Source: Desulfoplanes formicivorans (lineage in GTDB: Bacteria; Desulfobacterota; Desulfovibrionia; Desulfovibrionales; Desulfomicrobiaceae). From it: a stretch of DNA of 64,000 bases. Both the position numbers and the translations under genes were made by a program. The DNA lies in the NCBI RefSeq assembly GCF_001748225.1, contig NZ_BDFE01000017.1:124001-188000 (forward strand). Direction: 5' to 3'. Below, piece after piece: positions 26,304 through 35,828 of the stretch. Under the pieces are notes generated by a model. It was not told where the DNA came from, made no database searches, and saw only the letters and a program-made list of their open reading frames with translations. How positions within the stretch are numbered: the first letter of the stretch is position 1; every line of letters starts with the position of its first letter.

Positions 26304-27144
26304 CGCGTGCCTCCCTCAACTGGTTGCGCATGGCAGCATACCGTTCTTCAAGCCCGGGAATCTGTTTGTCCTGAAAGACGCCAATGGGTATTCTGTCGCG
26401 TTGCTTGTCCGGAGGCAGGGCATTGTACTTTTCAACGGAAAGGGCCTGTTTCCTGTACCATTTGTACATGTCGACCACGGTTTTGAACTTGTTCTTGCGG
26501 CCGTACTGGGTGTGACAGGGCGTCATGACCTCGATGAGATTGAACCCGGGATTGGTCAGCCCCTTGACCAGCAGTTTGTCCAGGAGATGAGCGTGCATGA
26601 CCGTGCTGCGGGCCACAAAGGGGGCCCCGGCCGCACGCACCAGATCAATGACATCAAAGGCCTGTTCCAGCTGGCCGTAGGGGGTTGTTGCCGACACGGT
26701 TCCTTCGGGACTGGTGGGGGATTTCTGGCCTCCGGTCATGCCGTAGATATTGTTGTTCAGAATGAGTGCGGTGAGCCCGATGTTCCGCCGGGCCGCATGG
26801 ATGAGATGGTTTCCGCCAATGGCCAGGGCATCGCCATCACCCATGACCACAATGACCTTGAGGCGGGGATTGGCCATCTTGATGCCCGTGGCAAAGGTCA
26901 GAGCCCGGCCGTGGGTGGTATGGATGGTGTTGAAGTCCACGTACACGGCCATGCGACCGGAACATCCGATACCGGCCACCAGAACGACTTCATCCTTGGA
27001 AAGTCCCAGACCATGCACGCACCGGATCAGGGAACCGAGAACAATGCCGTGACCGCATCCGGGACAGTAGACATGGGGGAACTTTTTGTTATGCCGAAGA
27101 TACTCGTGAATGATATGTGTTATCTCTGCCATGGTATCCTGCAT
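26293..27144 (-). CDS. korB: 2-oxoacid:ferredoxin oxidoreductase, beta subunit
   Basis: A 283-residue protein that binds thiamine diphosphate: CPGCGHG at about 24-30 and GDGDALAIGGNH followed by NNNIYGMTGGQ match the TPP motif GDG-x(~25)-NN. Thiamine enzymes of this class convert 2-oxoglutarate and CoA to succinyl-CoA with reduction of ferredoxin, or the reverse. The specificity for 2-oxoglutarate is inferred from the four-gene order and the succinyl-CoA ligase upstream. An in-frame ATG at 27132 is an alternative start. Confidence 0.9.
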   Translation of the reverse strand: MQDTMAEITHIIHEYLRHNKKFPHVYCPGCGHGIVLGSLIRCVHGLGLSKDEVVLVAGIGCSGRMAVYVDFNTIHTTHGRALTFATGIKMANPRLKVIVVMGDGDALAIGGNHLIHAARRNIGLTALILNNNIYGMTGGQKSPTSPEGTVSATTPYGQLEQAFDVIDLVRAAGAPFVARSTVMHAHLLDKLLVKGLTNPGFNLIEVMTPCHTQYGRKNKFKTVVDMYKWYRKQALSVEKYNALPPDKQRDRIPIGVFQDKQIPGLEERYAAMRNQLREARGEQ

Positions 27145-27264
27145 TGGTATAAGAGGATTGGTGGTTCACACCCCCCTGGAAAGGAGTCGAGCACAAGGGG
27201 AACTTGCCGGGTGATCCAGGTCCGTGTTCGGACCCGTCAGTTGCCTATGGAACCGCCCGGTGGC

Positions 27265-28422
27265 TTACCGTGAAACACTGCCGAGCACGGTTTTGAGGAG
27301 CTCGGACGGGGTGATGATCTGGCCATCCACCCTATTCATGGTCACCACCCGTGCCATGCCGTTGTTGACCCGTTTTACCTCCCGGGAGATCTGACCCATG
27401 TTCATTTCCGGGACCACAAGGGTCTTGCTTTGGCGGGCCACCCGTTCCACAATGCGTCGGGGAAAGGGAAACAGGGTCTTGAGTTTGACCAGCCCGGCCC
27501 TGACCCCTTGTTCCCGGGCCAGTTCAACAGCCAGTTCCGCGGAACGGGCCACACTGCCGTAGGCCACAATGGCGATTTCCGCATCCTCGCACTGGATCTC
27601 GTCAACCATCTGGATATCGTAATAATGCTGGTCGATCTTGCGGAAAAGCCGATTCATGAGTCCTTCCACTTCCTGGGGCTTGGAAGTGGGAAATCCCTGG
27701 CTGTCATGTGTCAGGCCGGTGGTGTGAAACCGGTAGCCCGTTCCCATGGGCGGCATGCAGGGAACCCCCTTCATGGTCTCCTCAAAGGGCGTGTACCAGT
27801 CAAAGGGCATGGATGGCGCGACCCGTGAAAAAATCTGAAAGGTGGATGGATCGGGCAGGGTGATCTTTTCCCGGGTGTGGGCGGTGACCTCGTCAATGAG
27901 CAGGATCACCGGAGTGCGATACTTTTCCGCAAAATTGAACGCGGTCACGGTCATTTCAAGACATTCGCGCACATTGACCGCAGAAAGCACAATGATGGGA
28001 TGATCGCCATGGGTCCCCCATCTGGCCTGCTGGACGTCACCCTGGGCCGGGTTGGTGGGCAGCCCGGTGCTCGGTCCGCCCCGCATGACATTGACGATGA
28101 CCAGGGGAACCTCGGCCATGCAGGCATACCCGATATGCTCCTGCATCAGGGAAAAGCCCGGACCCGACGTGGCCGTGAGCACCTTGCGCCCGGCCAGGGA
28201 AGCACCGATGATTGCCCCCATGCTGGCGATTTCGTCCTCCATCTGCAAAAAAACCCCGTTTTCCAGCAGGGGCAGACGTCGGGACATTTCCTCGGCGATT
28301 TCCGTGGACGGGGTGATGGGGTATCCGGCGAAAAAATCACAGCCGGCCAGCAACGCGCCCTCGACAACCGCTTCATTGCCCTGGGCAAACAATTCCTTGT
28401 GTTTTTTCTTCCTGGAAGACAT
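27265..28422 (-). CDS. korA: 2-oxoacid:ferredoxin oxidoreductase, alpha subunit
   Basis: I use ATG 28422, which overlaps the stop of the ferredoxin gene by one base (TGATG) with GGAG just upstream; the protein then has 385 residues. It shows the pyrimidine-binding domain (EGALLAGCDFFAGYPITPSTEIAE) and TSGPGFSLMQEHIGYA, then VNVMRGGPSTGLPT, all typical of KorA. A transketolase-like C-terminal domain follows (IVAYGSVARSAELAV). About 120 bases without a gene separate it from korB, which is unusual for this operon; no frameshift explains them. Confidence 0.92.
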   Translation of the reverse strand: MSSRKKKHKELFAQGNEAVVEGALLAGCDFFAGYPITPSTEIAEEMSRRLPLLENGVFLQMEDEIASMGAIIGASLAGRKVLTATSGPGFSLMQEHIGYACMAEVPLVIVNVMRGGPSTGLPTNPAQGDVQQARWGTHGDHPIIVLSAVNVRECLEMTVTAFNFAEKYRTPVILLIDEVTAHTREKITLPDPSTFQIFSRVAPSMPFDWYTPFEETMKGVPCMPPMGTGYRFHTTGLTHDSQGFPTSKPQEVEGLMNRLFRKIDQHYYDIQMVDEIQCEDAEIAIVAYGSVARSAELAVELAREQGVRAGLVKLKTLFPFPRRIVERVARQSKTLVVPEMNMGQISREVKRVNNGMARVVTMNRVDGQIITPSELLKTVLGSVSR

Positions 28423-28769
28423 CAGCTCTCCGTGCACACTGCTTCAACCGGTTTTGCTTCCGGTTGTTTGACGTTCTTAGACTTTGCCTGTGCCGCTATT
28501 CCGGAGACATCCTTGAAAACGGTTCCCGCAGGGTAGCCGTTATGCACCGCCCCGTTACATTCTTCCCTGGGACGCACGGAAACCGCAAAATCCGGACAAT
28601 GCATCTCGCAAAACCCGCAATTCAAACATTCCTCTTCCCTGACCACGCATGCCTTGCCGTCTTTTCCCATCTCAAAGACCTTTCCGGGACAAAAGGCGAC
28701 GCACAAGCCGCACCCCTTGCACCAGTCGGAAAAGACCCGCACCCTGGTTTGCCCTTTGCTTTTGGCCAT
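28422..28769 (-). CDS. korD: 2-oxoacid:ferredoxin oxidoreductase, delta subunit (2[4Fe-4S] ferredoxin)
   Basis: ATG 28769 gives 115 residues starting MAKSKGQTRV; longer starts add unconserved sequence. Two cluster motifs are present: CKGCGLCVAFCP and CLNCGFCEMHCP, which hold two [4Fe-4S] clusters and pass electrons from the TPP site to free ferredoxin. The tail of about 45 residues is rich in Ala, Lys and Glu. It is the first gene of the korDABC operon. Confidence 0.9.
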   Translation of the reverse strand: MAKSKGQTRVRVFSDWCKGCGLCVAFCPGKVFEMGKDGKACVVREEECLNCGFCEMHCPDFAVSVRPREECNGAVHNGYPAGTVFKDVSGIAAQAKSKNVKQPEAKPVEAVCTES

Positions 28770-29102
28770 CTGATTATGCCTCTGCCTGACTGAAAAGTTG
28801 ATGTTATGAGGCGGGAAAAGCCTAGCGCCCGCCCGGTCATACCCGGTGGTCCACCTGTGTGCGCGTAGCCGAGCCGTCATGAAATGGCAATGGGTTTGCC
28901 GCGAATATTTCACATGTTTTTCATCTGGGGATCATCCTGATGCACAGGCAGCATTCTTCGGATAAGGCCAAAAGGACATGCCCGGGCTTTTCTTCATGCC
29001 AAAAACAGATCCAACAGCAGGGAATGCTTGAAAAACATGCTTGAAAGCCAGCCTGACGTCCTGCAACATGGCCCCGTTCTGCGTGTGCCTGCCAGCCATC
29101 CA
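28770..29102. other. Gap between sucCD fusion and kor operon, no gene seen
   Basis: About 330 bases lie between the stop of the succinyl-CoA ligase gene and korD, both on the minus strand. I see no coding frame with a ribosome binding site and no clear terminator hairpin. It presumably carries the kor promoter. Confidence 0.5.
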
Positions 29103-31205
29103 TCACCCCAGCAGTTTTGCTATGTGCTCGACCCCGTCTTCCAGGGAGGAAGCCACGAAAATCCCGGCATCGCGCATGGCCGTGAGTTTGGCGTCGATCT
29201 CGCCGTGCCCCTTACTCAGAATGGCTCCGGCATGACCAAAGGTCTTGCCGGGAGGAGCGGTCTGCCCGGCAATGAACCCCACAACCGGAAGATCAAACCC
29301 CGTGGACCTGATGTACGCGGCCAGTTTTTCCTCTTCATTGCCACCGATTTCTCCCAGCACAACAACGCCCCGGGTTGTGCCATCATTTCTGATGAGTTCC
29401 AGCATGTCGGTAAGGCCCGACCCGATGAACGGATCACCCCCGATGCCGACACAGATGGACTGACCGATCCCGGCCCGGGTCAGGCCGTAAACGGTTTCAT
29501 AGGTCAGGGTGCCGCTTCGGGAAAAAACAGCCACCGGACCGGGTTTGAAAATCATCCCGGGCATGATGCCCAGCTTGATCTCATCAGGGATGACCAGACC
29601 CGGGGTGTTGGGGCCGATGAGCCGGGAAGTGGACGAGGACATGGCGTGCAAAACCCGCAGCATGTCCGCCTGGGGAATGGATTCGGTGATGCATATGATC
29701 CAGGGAATGTTTTCGGCGGCAGCCGCAAGAATGGCGTCGGGTGCAAATGCCGGGGGCACAAAAATCACGGTGGCGCCGATGTCATGATGGGCACAGGCCT
29801 GACGCACCGTGTCATAGACCGGGATGTCGTCAACACGGGTTCCTCCCTTGAACGGGGTCACGCCGGCAACAACCCGGGTGCCAAAAGAGCGCATGAGCCC
29901 CGTGTGCAATCTGCCGGTCTTGCCGGTTATTCCCTGAACCAGCACCTGGGTTTCCCGGTTCAGAGCGGACAGGGGACCGGAAGGGTGAAGAGAAACCCTG
30001 CCGTCCGGTTGCACCACCTGATCCGGCATGGAGATGGTTGTTGGCTCGGCCACATTCTTGCGTGCTGCTGAAGGGTGGATGATCCCGGCCAGCTCGGCAA
30101 GAGCTGATTCCATGTTCTCCACCAGGCAGAGCCGGGGATGGTTCAGGGCCTTGAGAATCTTTTGGCCGTCATCAGCCATGTAGCCGGAGAACCGGACCAC
30201 ACAGGGCTTGGTCAGCTCCACCTTGTCCAGGGTGGCGGTAAGGGCCTCGGCCACATGGGCGCAAGAAAGAATTCCCCCGAAAATATTGATAAAAATGACC
30301 TTGACCCGATCGTCTTCCACAAGCAGTTCCAGGCCGGTGCGCATCCTGGGGATATCTGCTCCCCCGCCCAGATCCAGAAAATTGGCCGGTTCCAGCCCGT
30401 TTTTGTTCAAAATATCCATGGTGTTCATGGCCAGCCCGGCCCCGTTGACCATCATGCCCACGGACCCCTTGAGGCGGTGGTAGCTCAGTCCGGCGGTCCG
30501 GGCCCTGATTTCGTCGGGGCTTTGGTGTTCTGGACGGCTGAGAGCCTTTTTGACCTCGGGGAGCAATGCCATCTTGCTGTCATCCAGATCCACCTTGCCG
30601 TCCAGGGCCACCAGGGTTCCCTGGTCGGTCAATGCCAGGGGATTGATTTCCGCCAGCAAGGCCCCGTGGGTGGTGACCAGATTGATCAGGGAGGTGCACA
30701 GGGCGTGAAAGGTGGACCAGGTTGTCCGGGGAAGGCCGAGATGGAAAAAGGCGTCCTGGATGCGGTGCTCATAACTGGAGGTCAAAAAATCAATTGATGC
30801 GGTCATGAGGGTGTCCCTGGAGGATGCTTCCACATCAACCCCGCCACATGCATTGCAGGCCAGGACAAGGGATCGGGTCTCACGCTGTACAAACACGCTC
30901 AGGTAGTATTCTTTCTTGATAGAGGCTGCAGGCTCGATGCGCACGTAAGGGACGGCAAGATCCCGTATGCGCATGGATAAGATGACGGGAAGGACCTGTT
31001 CCAGCTCCTGCATGTCCTTGACAAGGCGAACACCGCCGGCCTTGCCCCGACCACCGGTAAGCACCTGAGCCTTGACCACCATGGGAAAACCGATGGCAGT
31101 GATGTGGTCTTCATTCCCGGTTATGGTCGTGAGGGCATGCCCTCTGGGAACGGGGATGCCGACCTGAGCGAAAAGCTGTTTACTGGTATGTTCATCAAGT
31201 TTCAT
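29103..31205 (-). CDS. Fused succinyl-CoA ligase (beta-alpha)
   Basis: ATG 31205 has GCAGGAGATCGG directly upstream; the protein has 700 residues. Residues 1-370 match the beta subunit: ATP-grasp domain (VVKAQVLTGGRGKAGGV), INPLALTDQG, and the CoA-ligase part with NGAGLAMNTMDILN and FINIFGGILSC. Residues 410-700 match the alpha subunit: CoA-binding VQGITGKTGRLHTGLM, GPNTPGLV and the phosphohistidine segment GHAGAILSKG. The usual organism has two genes, sucC and sucD; here one chain does both. It interconverts succinyl-CoA and succinate with ATP and sits before the kor operon, so the two steps from 2-oxoglutarate to succinate, or back, are neighbours. A related acyl-CoA ligase specificity cannot be excluded. 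Confidence 0.88.
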   Translation of the reverse strand: MKLDEHTSKQLFAQVGIPVPRGHALTTITGNEDHITAIGFPMVVKAQVLTGGRGKAGGVRLVKDMQELEQVLPVILSMRIRDLAVPYVRIEPAASIKKEYYLSVFVQRETRSLVLACNACGGVDVEASSRDTLMTASIDFLTSSYEHRIQDAFFHLGLPRTTWSTFHALCTSLINLVTTHGALLAEINPLALTDQGTLVALDGKVDLDDSKMALLPEVKKALSRPEHQSPDEIRARTAGLSYHRLKGSVGMMVNGAGLAMNTMDILNKNGLEPANFLDLGGGADIPRMRTGLELLVEDDRVKVIFINIFGGILSCAHVAEALTATLDKVELTKPCVVRFSGYMADDGQKILKALNHPRLCLVENMESALAELAGIIHPSAARKNVAEPTTISMPDQVVQPDGRVSLHPSGPLSALNRETQVLVQGITGKTGRLHTGLMRSFGTRVVAGVTPFKGGTRVDDIPVYDTVRQACAHHDIGATVIFVPPAFAPDAILAAAAENIPWIICITESIPQADMLRVLHAMSSSTSRLIGPNTPGLVIPDEIKLGIMPGMIFKPGPVAVFSRSGTLTYETVYGLTRAGIGQSICVGIGGDPFIGSGLTDMLELIRNDGTTRGVVVLGEIGGNEEEKLAAYIRSTGFDLPVVGFIAGQTAPPGKTFGHAGAILSKGHGEIDAKLTAMRDAGIFVASSLEDGVEHIAKLLG

Positions 31206-31287
31206 CCGATCTCCTGCATGCAAAAGGGGATATAAAGGGCCAACAAGTCCTCAAAGGCTCTTTCTTCAACCCGTCTGAAAAGTCAAA

Positions 31288-31325
31288 GAAAAACCCCGTT
31301 CTCATGCATGAGAGCGAGGTTTTTC
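31288..31325 (-). terminator. Terminator of lysA
   Basis: A long hairpin with outer stem GAAAAACC/GGTTTTTC and a palindromic inner part (TCTCATGCATGAGA) lies 27 bases after the lysA stop. On the minus strand the stem ends in GGGGTTTTTCTTT. It may also work on the opposite strand. Confidence 0.8.
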
Positions 31326-31351
31326 AAACAATCTTCCATGGCAAACCGTGC

Positions 31352-32605
31352 CTACTTTTCCAAGGCATCCTCTTCCAGGGCCACCAGGGTCTGGTATTGC
31401 TCCCGTTTTCTGATCACCCGGCTTGTTGCACCGTCCACAAGAATTTCGGCAGCCCGGGGGCGGGAATTGTACTGGGAGGACATGACAAACCCATAGGCCC
31501 CGGCAGAATGAACAGCCAGAAGTTCGCCAGGTTGCACCTGGGGAAGCTCCCGATCCTGGGCCAAAAAATCGCCGGATTCGCAGATGGGACCGACCACATC
31601 CACCTTTCTGGACGGACGCCCCTTGGGCTCGACCTCGGCAATGCGATGAAATGAGCCATACAGGGACGGACGGATCAAGTCGTTCATACCCGCATCCACA
31701 ATGACAAAATCCTTGGTGCTTCCCTGTTTGATATACTCGACCTGGGTGACCAGAATGCCCGCGTTGCCGGCAATGACCCGACCGGGTTCGAGAATCAGGG
31801 TCAGATCCATGCCCGCAAGGGCCTTTTTCAGGGCCTCTCCAAATTCCCTGGGATGGGGCGGTTCCTCTTCGTCATAGGTGATGCCCAGACCGCCGCCCAG
31901 ATCCAGGTATTTGATCATGATTCCCTTTTCTGCCAGCTGTCCATGAAGTTTCTTGAGGCGTTCAATGCTTTCCAAAAAGGGCTCAATGGTGGTGAGCTGG
32001 GAACCGATATGGCAGTCAATGCCCACGGGGTTGACCCCGGGAAGATCCCTGGCCTTCACATAGATGGGCAGGGCCTGGTCCATGGGGATACCAAACTTGC
32101 TCTTCTTGAGGCCAGTGGCAATGTAGGGGTGGGTCTTGGGATCCACATCAGGATTGATACGCAGACTTACCTGGGCCTCAAAGCCGAATTCCACGGCCAC
32201 CTTGCTGATCCGTTCCAGTTCCTGTTCGGATTCCACATTGAACATGAGAATACCCGCAAACAGGGCCTCCTGAATTTCGGCCACCGACTTGCCCACACCG
32301 GAATACACGATCTTCTTGGGATCGATCCCCGCCCGCAGGGCCCTGAACAGTTCACCGCCGGAAACAATGTCAACGCCCGATCCTTCCTGCTTGAGCAGGT
32401 TCAGAATACTCAGGTTGGAGTTGGCCTTGACCGAATAGCAAATCAGGTGATTGATTCCTTCAAAAGCCGAATCAAAGGCCTTGAAATGGCGTTGCAATGT
32501 CTTGGCGGAATAGACGTACAAAGGCGTGCCGTACTTTTCCGCAAGTTCCCTGATCCGGACGTCCTCGGCATGGAGTTCTCCGTCCTTATACTTGAAATAA
32601 TTCAT
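31352..32605 (-). CDS. lysA: Diaminopimelate decarboxylase
   Basis: A 417-residue PLP enzyme catalysing the last step of lysine synthesis. The PLP Lys lies in CYSVKANSN near residue 60, DIVSGGEL and HIGSQLT follow, the glycine-rich phosphate loop is LDLGGGLGI, EPGRVIAG is near 275, and the subunit-interface Cys is in GPICESGDFLA. Length is normal. It lies downstream of mutS and a lipoprotein gene on the same strand. No lysine riboswitch is evident in the 140 bases before it. Confidence 0.95.
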   Translation of the reverse strand: MNYFKYKDGELHAEDVRIRELAEKYGTPLYVYSAKTLQRHFKAFDSAFEGINHLICYSVKANSNLSILNLLKQEGSGVDIVSGGELFRALRAGIDPKKIVYSGVGKSVAEIQEALFAGILMFNVESEQELERISKVAVEFGFEAQVSLRINPDVDPKTHPYIATGLKKSKFGIPMDQALPIYVKARDLPGVNPVGIDCHIGSQLTTIEPFLESIERLKKLHGQLAEKGIMIKYLDLGGGLGITYDEEEPPHPREFGEALKKALAGMDLTLILEPGRVIAGNAGILVTQVEYIKQGSTKDFVIVDAGMNDLIRPSLYGSFHRIAEVEPKGRPSRKVDVVGPICESGDFLAQDRELPQVQPGELLAVHSAGAYGFVMSSQYNSRPRAAEILVDGATSRVIRKREQYQTLVALEEDALEK

Positions 32606-32745
32606 GATATTCTCTCCACATGCGCAGTACGCAGTTTATGTATTCCATGCTTGTTTGATGCATTTTTCAAAATTGCAGCCAATACCCTGCACCGAGGCTG
32701 TCCGGCTTCAAGCACCCTTGGTGCAACGCATTGTACGCCGTTGCC

Positions 32746-33195
32746 TCACTCGTCCTCTCCCACATACATAACATGCGATGCAACAGGCTGCAGGGACGCA
32801 TGCACATTGTGACCAACAATCCTCCACCGAAATCCCGTATGGGGGGGAAGCTGGCAAAAAAGCAGGGTCAGTGTCTGCCCCTGCCGGGTGATTTCAGGAT
32901 CGCTCATAGCAAAGGACCTGGTCTCCCGGGCCTGAAAAGGACAGGAGGGGCAGTCTTCGTCGCCGGGAGCCCATTCCAGATCCACACGGGCCAGATTGTC
33001 ATAGGCCCCTTCAACCGTGGCCCGGATGGTCAGGCAGGTGTCTGAAAAGGAAAAGCTGACCTCCTTCCAGGAAAATTCATCCTCTTGGGCCAGTGGAGAA
33101 GGCCAGACCTTGAGGCCACAGCCCGTGGTCAGCAAAAGGATACCAAGCAGGGCGATACACGCCCACAATGCGTATTTGCTACCTGTTGTGTACAT
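32746..33195 (-). CDS. Small lipoprotein of unknown function
   Basis: A 149-residue protein with a signal peptide and lipobox LTTGC (Cys at about residue 26), so it should be lipid-anchored at the cell envelope. The mature part is mostly beta with a CPSC pair near residue 83. Its start overlaps the 3' end of mutS by 17 bases, indicating co-transcription. I do not recognise the family. Similar lipoproteins accompany lysA as an LptM/YifL-type gene in other bacteria, but those are much shorter. Confidence 0.75.
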   Translation of the reverse strand: MYTTGSKYALWACIALLGILLLTTGCGLKVWPSPLAQEDEFSWKEVSFSFSDTCLTIRATVEGAYDNLARVDLEWAPGDEDCPSCPFQARETRSFAMSDPEITRQGQTLTLLFCQLPPHTGFRWRIVGHNVHASLQPVASHVMYVGEDE

Positions 33196-35818
33196 GCTGT
33201 TTCCATTTGCTCAAAATTGTCAGGGCCTCCAGGGGAGTAAGACCGTCAATATCCATGTTCTGCAACTCCCGGACAATGGGGTGGAGGTCAGGGGACTGGG
33301 GCGCATGAGGAGCATCATCGGCCTGTGTCCCGGCCAATCCCGGCAGCAAGGGCTCTCTGGTGACCATTTCCCGGACGGCCTGGCCGTGCTGGCGTTTGGA
33401 TGATTTCTCCAGTTGCTCCAGGATCTCCCTGGCCCGTTGCACCACCGGCATGGGAACCCCGGCCAGTCGGGCCACTTCGATGCCGTAACTGCGATCCGCC
33501 GGCCCAGGTACGAGACGACGCAGAAAAATGATCTCTCCCTTCCATTCCTTGACCGCGATATTCAGATTCCTGACCTGATCAATGTCCCCCTCCAGCCCAG
33601 TCAATTCATGATAGTGGGTGGCAAACAGGGTCCGGATGCCTCCCTGGCGTCGGGCCAGCTCTTCCACAACGGCCCAGGCCAGGGACAACCCGTCAAAGGT
33701 GGAGGTGCCGCGGCCGATCTCGTCAAGAATGATCAGGCTTCGTTTGCCGGCCTGGCGAAGAATTCTTGCTGTTTCACTCATCTCCACCATGAAGGTGGAT
33801 TGACCCTGGGCCAGGTTGTCCGAAGCCCCCACGCGGGAAAAAATCCGGTCGCATAATCCGAGATATGCTTGTTCCGCAGGAACCAGCGAGCCCATCTGGG
33901 CCATGATCATGATCAAGGCGGTCTGCCGCAGGACCGTGGACTTGCCAGCCATGTTGGGCCCGGTAACCAGGAGCACCTTGCCGTCCTCGCCCATGTGCAG
34001 GTCATTGGGAATGTAACTGGCGCTTCCCTGTACCGCCTCCACCACGGGATGTCTGCCGCCCTTGATGGACAATTCCAGCCCTGTATGCAGGCGGGGCGCC
34101 ACCCAGGACCATCGGCGAGCCGCATGCCCCAGGCCCTGCCAGTAATCAATCTGAGCCAGAATTCCGGCCATGGCCATGAACCTGTCGCGCATGGCAGCGA
34201 CCTGTTCCCTGAGACGGGTGAACAAATCATACTCCCGGCTCTTGCGCTTCTGTGCGGCGGAAAGGAGCTTTTCTTCCAGCTCCTTGAGCTCCTGGGTGAT
34301 GTAGCGTTCGCTGTTCACCAGGGTTTGACGCCGGATGAAATGCTCGGGAACCGGTTCCTTGCTCGCCTTGCTCAGTTCGAAATAGTATCCGAAAACCCGG
34401 TTGAATCCGAGTTTGAGTTTGGAAAGATGGTTTTCCTGCTGTTCCTTGTCCCTGAGCCTGGTCAGGGTAGCTTCACCATGTTCGGTCAACTCGATGAGTT
34501 CGTCCAGCTGGGCATCAAAGCCCTGCTTGAAAAGACCGCCTTCAGTGATCAGATGATTGGGATTGTCAAGCAGGGCTCGCTGGAGCAGCTCGCCAAGGGC
34601 CTCCAGATTGTCCCACCCGGCAAGAACCTTTTTCAGCAACCGGGGTGGCTGGGCAACCTCCTGAAGCAGCTCCTGCAACCGGGGAAACCGGGACAGACTC
34701 TGGCGAAGGGCTACAAAATCCTTGGGTGTGCACCGATTGAGATAAATCCGGGTGCTCAACCGTTCCACATCATACACCGTGTCCAGAGCCGCGCGCACCT
34801 TGTCGGTCAGTTCAGGATCATTGAAAAAAAGCCGGACAACTTCCTGGTTGGCCTCTATGGGCGCCAGATCCTTGAAAGGTTGATGCAGACGTTTTCCCAG
34901 CAACCGCTTGCCCATGGGCGTCATGGTCTGATCCATGACATGGAGCAGGGTGCCTTTGCCCTTGCGCCCATCCATGCGGGTGAACAATTCCAGATTGCGT
35001 TCGGTCACCTCGTCGAGCATGACCTGACCGGAAAGATGCAGCGGTGAAAACGGAGCCAGGCACGTCAGATCCTGTTTCTGGGTCTGGGTCAGATAGGCGA
35101 CAATGGCCCCGCAGCACCTAACGAGCAGAGGCTTGTCAGCCAGATCAAGGACATCGAGGCTGGCAACCTGTTGAGCCCGCAACACTCGGTCCTGGGCACC
35201 CTTGGGATCAAAATAGCCTGCAATGGGAACATGCGTCACCCGAGCAGTCATCTGTCCCTGACCGGCCGGGATGCGGCAGTCCCTGGGAAGCAGCAGTTCC
35301 CGGGGAGCGACCTTGCCCACCCATTGCCAAAGAACATCAGGGTCCCTGGATACCAAACCCGTCCATTCCCCGGTGGTGCAGTCGGCCCAGGCCAGTCCAC
35401 CACCTGACTGATCATCCAGAAACAGGGCGGCCAGAAACTGGTTTTCTCCCTGATCATGGACCAGATCTTCGACAACCGTTCCGGGAGTGAGCACGCGGGT
35501 CACTTCCCGTTTGACAAGCCCCTTGGCTTCCTTGGGGTCTTCCACCTGATCGCAGATGGCAATTTTGAATCCCTTTTCAAGGAGCTGCTTGAGATATTCA
35601 TTTTTGGCGTGATGCGGTACCCCGCACATGGGCACGGGATGGTCGGCATGGGGATTGCGCGAGGTGAGAGCGATTTGCAGTTCACGAGACGCCTTTTCCG
35701 CATCCTCGAAAAAAAGTTCGTAAAAATCACCCATGCGGTAAAAGAGCAGGGCATCAGGATATTCCTCCTTGATGCGCAGGTACTGCTCAAGCATGGGGGT
35801 GAGTTTGGGTTTGCTCAT
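33179..35818 (-). CDS. mutS: DNA mismatch repair ATPase MutS
   Basis: From ATG 35818 the protein has 879 residues and begins MSKPKLTPMLEQYLRIKEEYPD, the typical MutS N-terminus with the Phe-x-Glu mismatch motif soon after (YRMGDFYELFFEDA). The ATPase domain has Walker A TGPNMAGKSTVLRQ, the Walker B ILDEIGRGTSTFDG and a helix-turn-helix end. The upstream ATG at 35890 would overlap the TPR gene by 62 bases and adds no conserved residues. MutS finds mispaired bases and recruits MutL. No mutL lies in the window. Confidence 0.95.
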   Translation of the reverse strand: MSKPKLTPMLEQYLRIKEEYPDALLFYRMGDFYELFFEDAEKASRELQIALTSRNPHADHPVPMCGVPHHAKNEYLKQLLEKGFKIAICDQVEDPKEAKGLVKREVTRVLTPGTVVEDLVHDQGENQFLAALFLDDQSGGGLAWADCTTGEWTGLVSRDPDVLWQWVGKVAPRELLLPRDCRIPAGQGQMTARVTHVPIAGYFDPKGAQDRVLRAQQVASLDVLDLADKPLLVRCCGAIVAYLTQTQKQDLTCLAPFSPLHLSGQVMLDEVTERNLELFTRMDGRKGKGTLLHVMDQTMTPMGKRLLGKRLHQPFKDLAPIEANQEVVRLFFNDPELTDKVRAALDTVYDVERLSTRIYLNRCTPKDFVALRQSLSRFPRLQELLQEVAQPPRLLKKVLAGWDNLEALGELLQRALLDNPNHLITEGGLFKQGFDAQLDELIELTEHGEATLTRLRDKEQQENHLSKLKLGFNRVFGYYFELSKASKEPVPEHFIRRQTLVNSERYITQELKELEEKLLSAAQKRKSREYDLFTRLREQVAAMRDRFMAMAGILAQIDYWQGLGHAARRWSWVAPRLHTGLELSIKGGRHPVVEAVQGSASYIPNDLHMGEDGKVLLVTGPNMAGKSTVLRQTALIMIMAQMGSLVPAEQAYLGLCDRIFSRVGASDNLAQGQSTFMVEMSETARILRQAGKRSLIILDEIGRGTSTFDGLSLAWAVVEELARRQGGIRTLFATHYHELTGLEGDIDQVRNLNIAVKEWKGEIIFLRRLVPGPADRSYGIEVARLAGVPMPVVQRAREILEQLEKSSKRQHGQAVREMVTREPLLPGLAGTQADDAPHAPQSPDLHPIVRELQNMDIDGLTPLEALTILSKWKQHVHNR

Positions 35819-35828
35819 GCCGGAAGAT

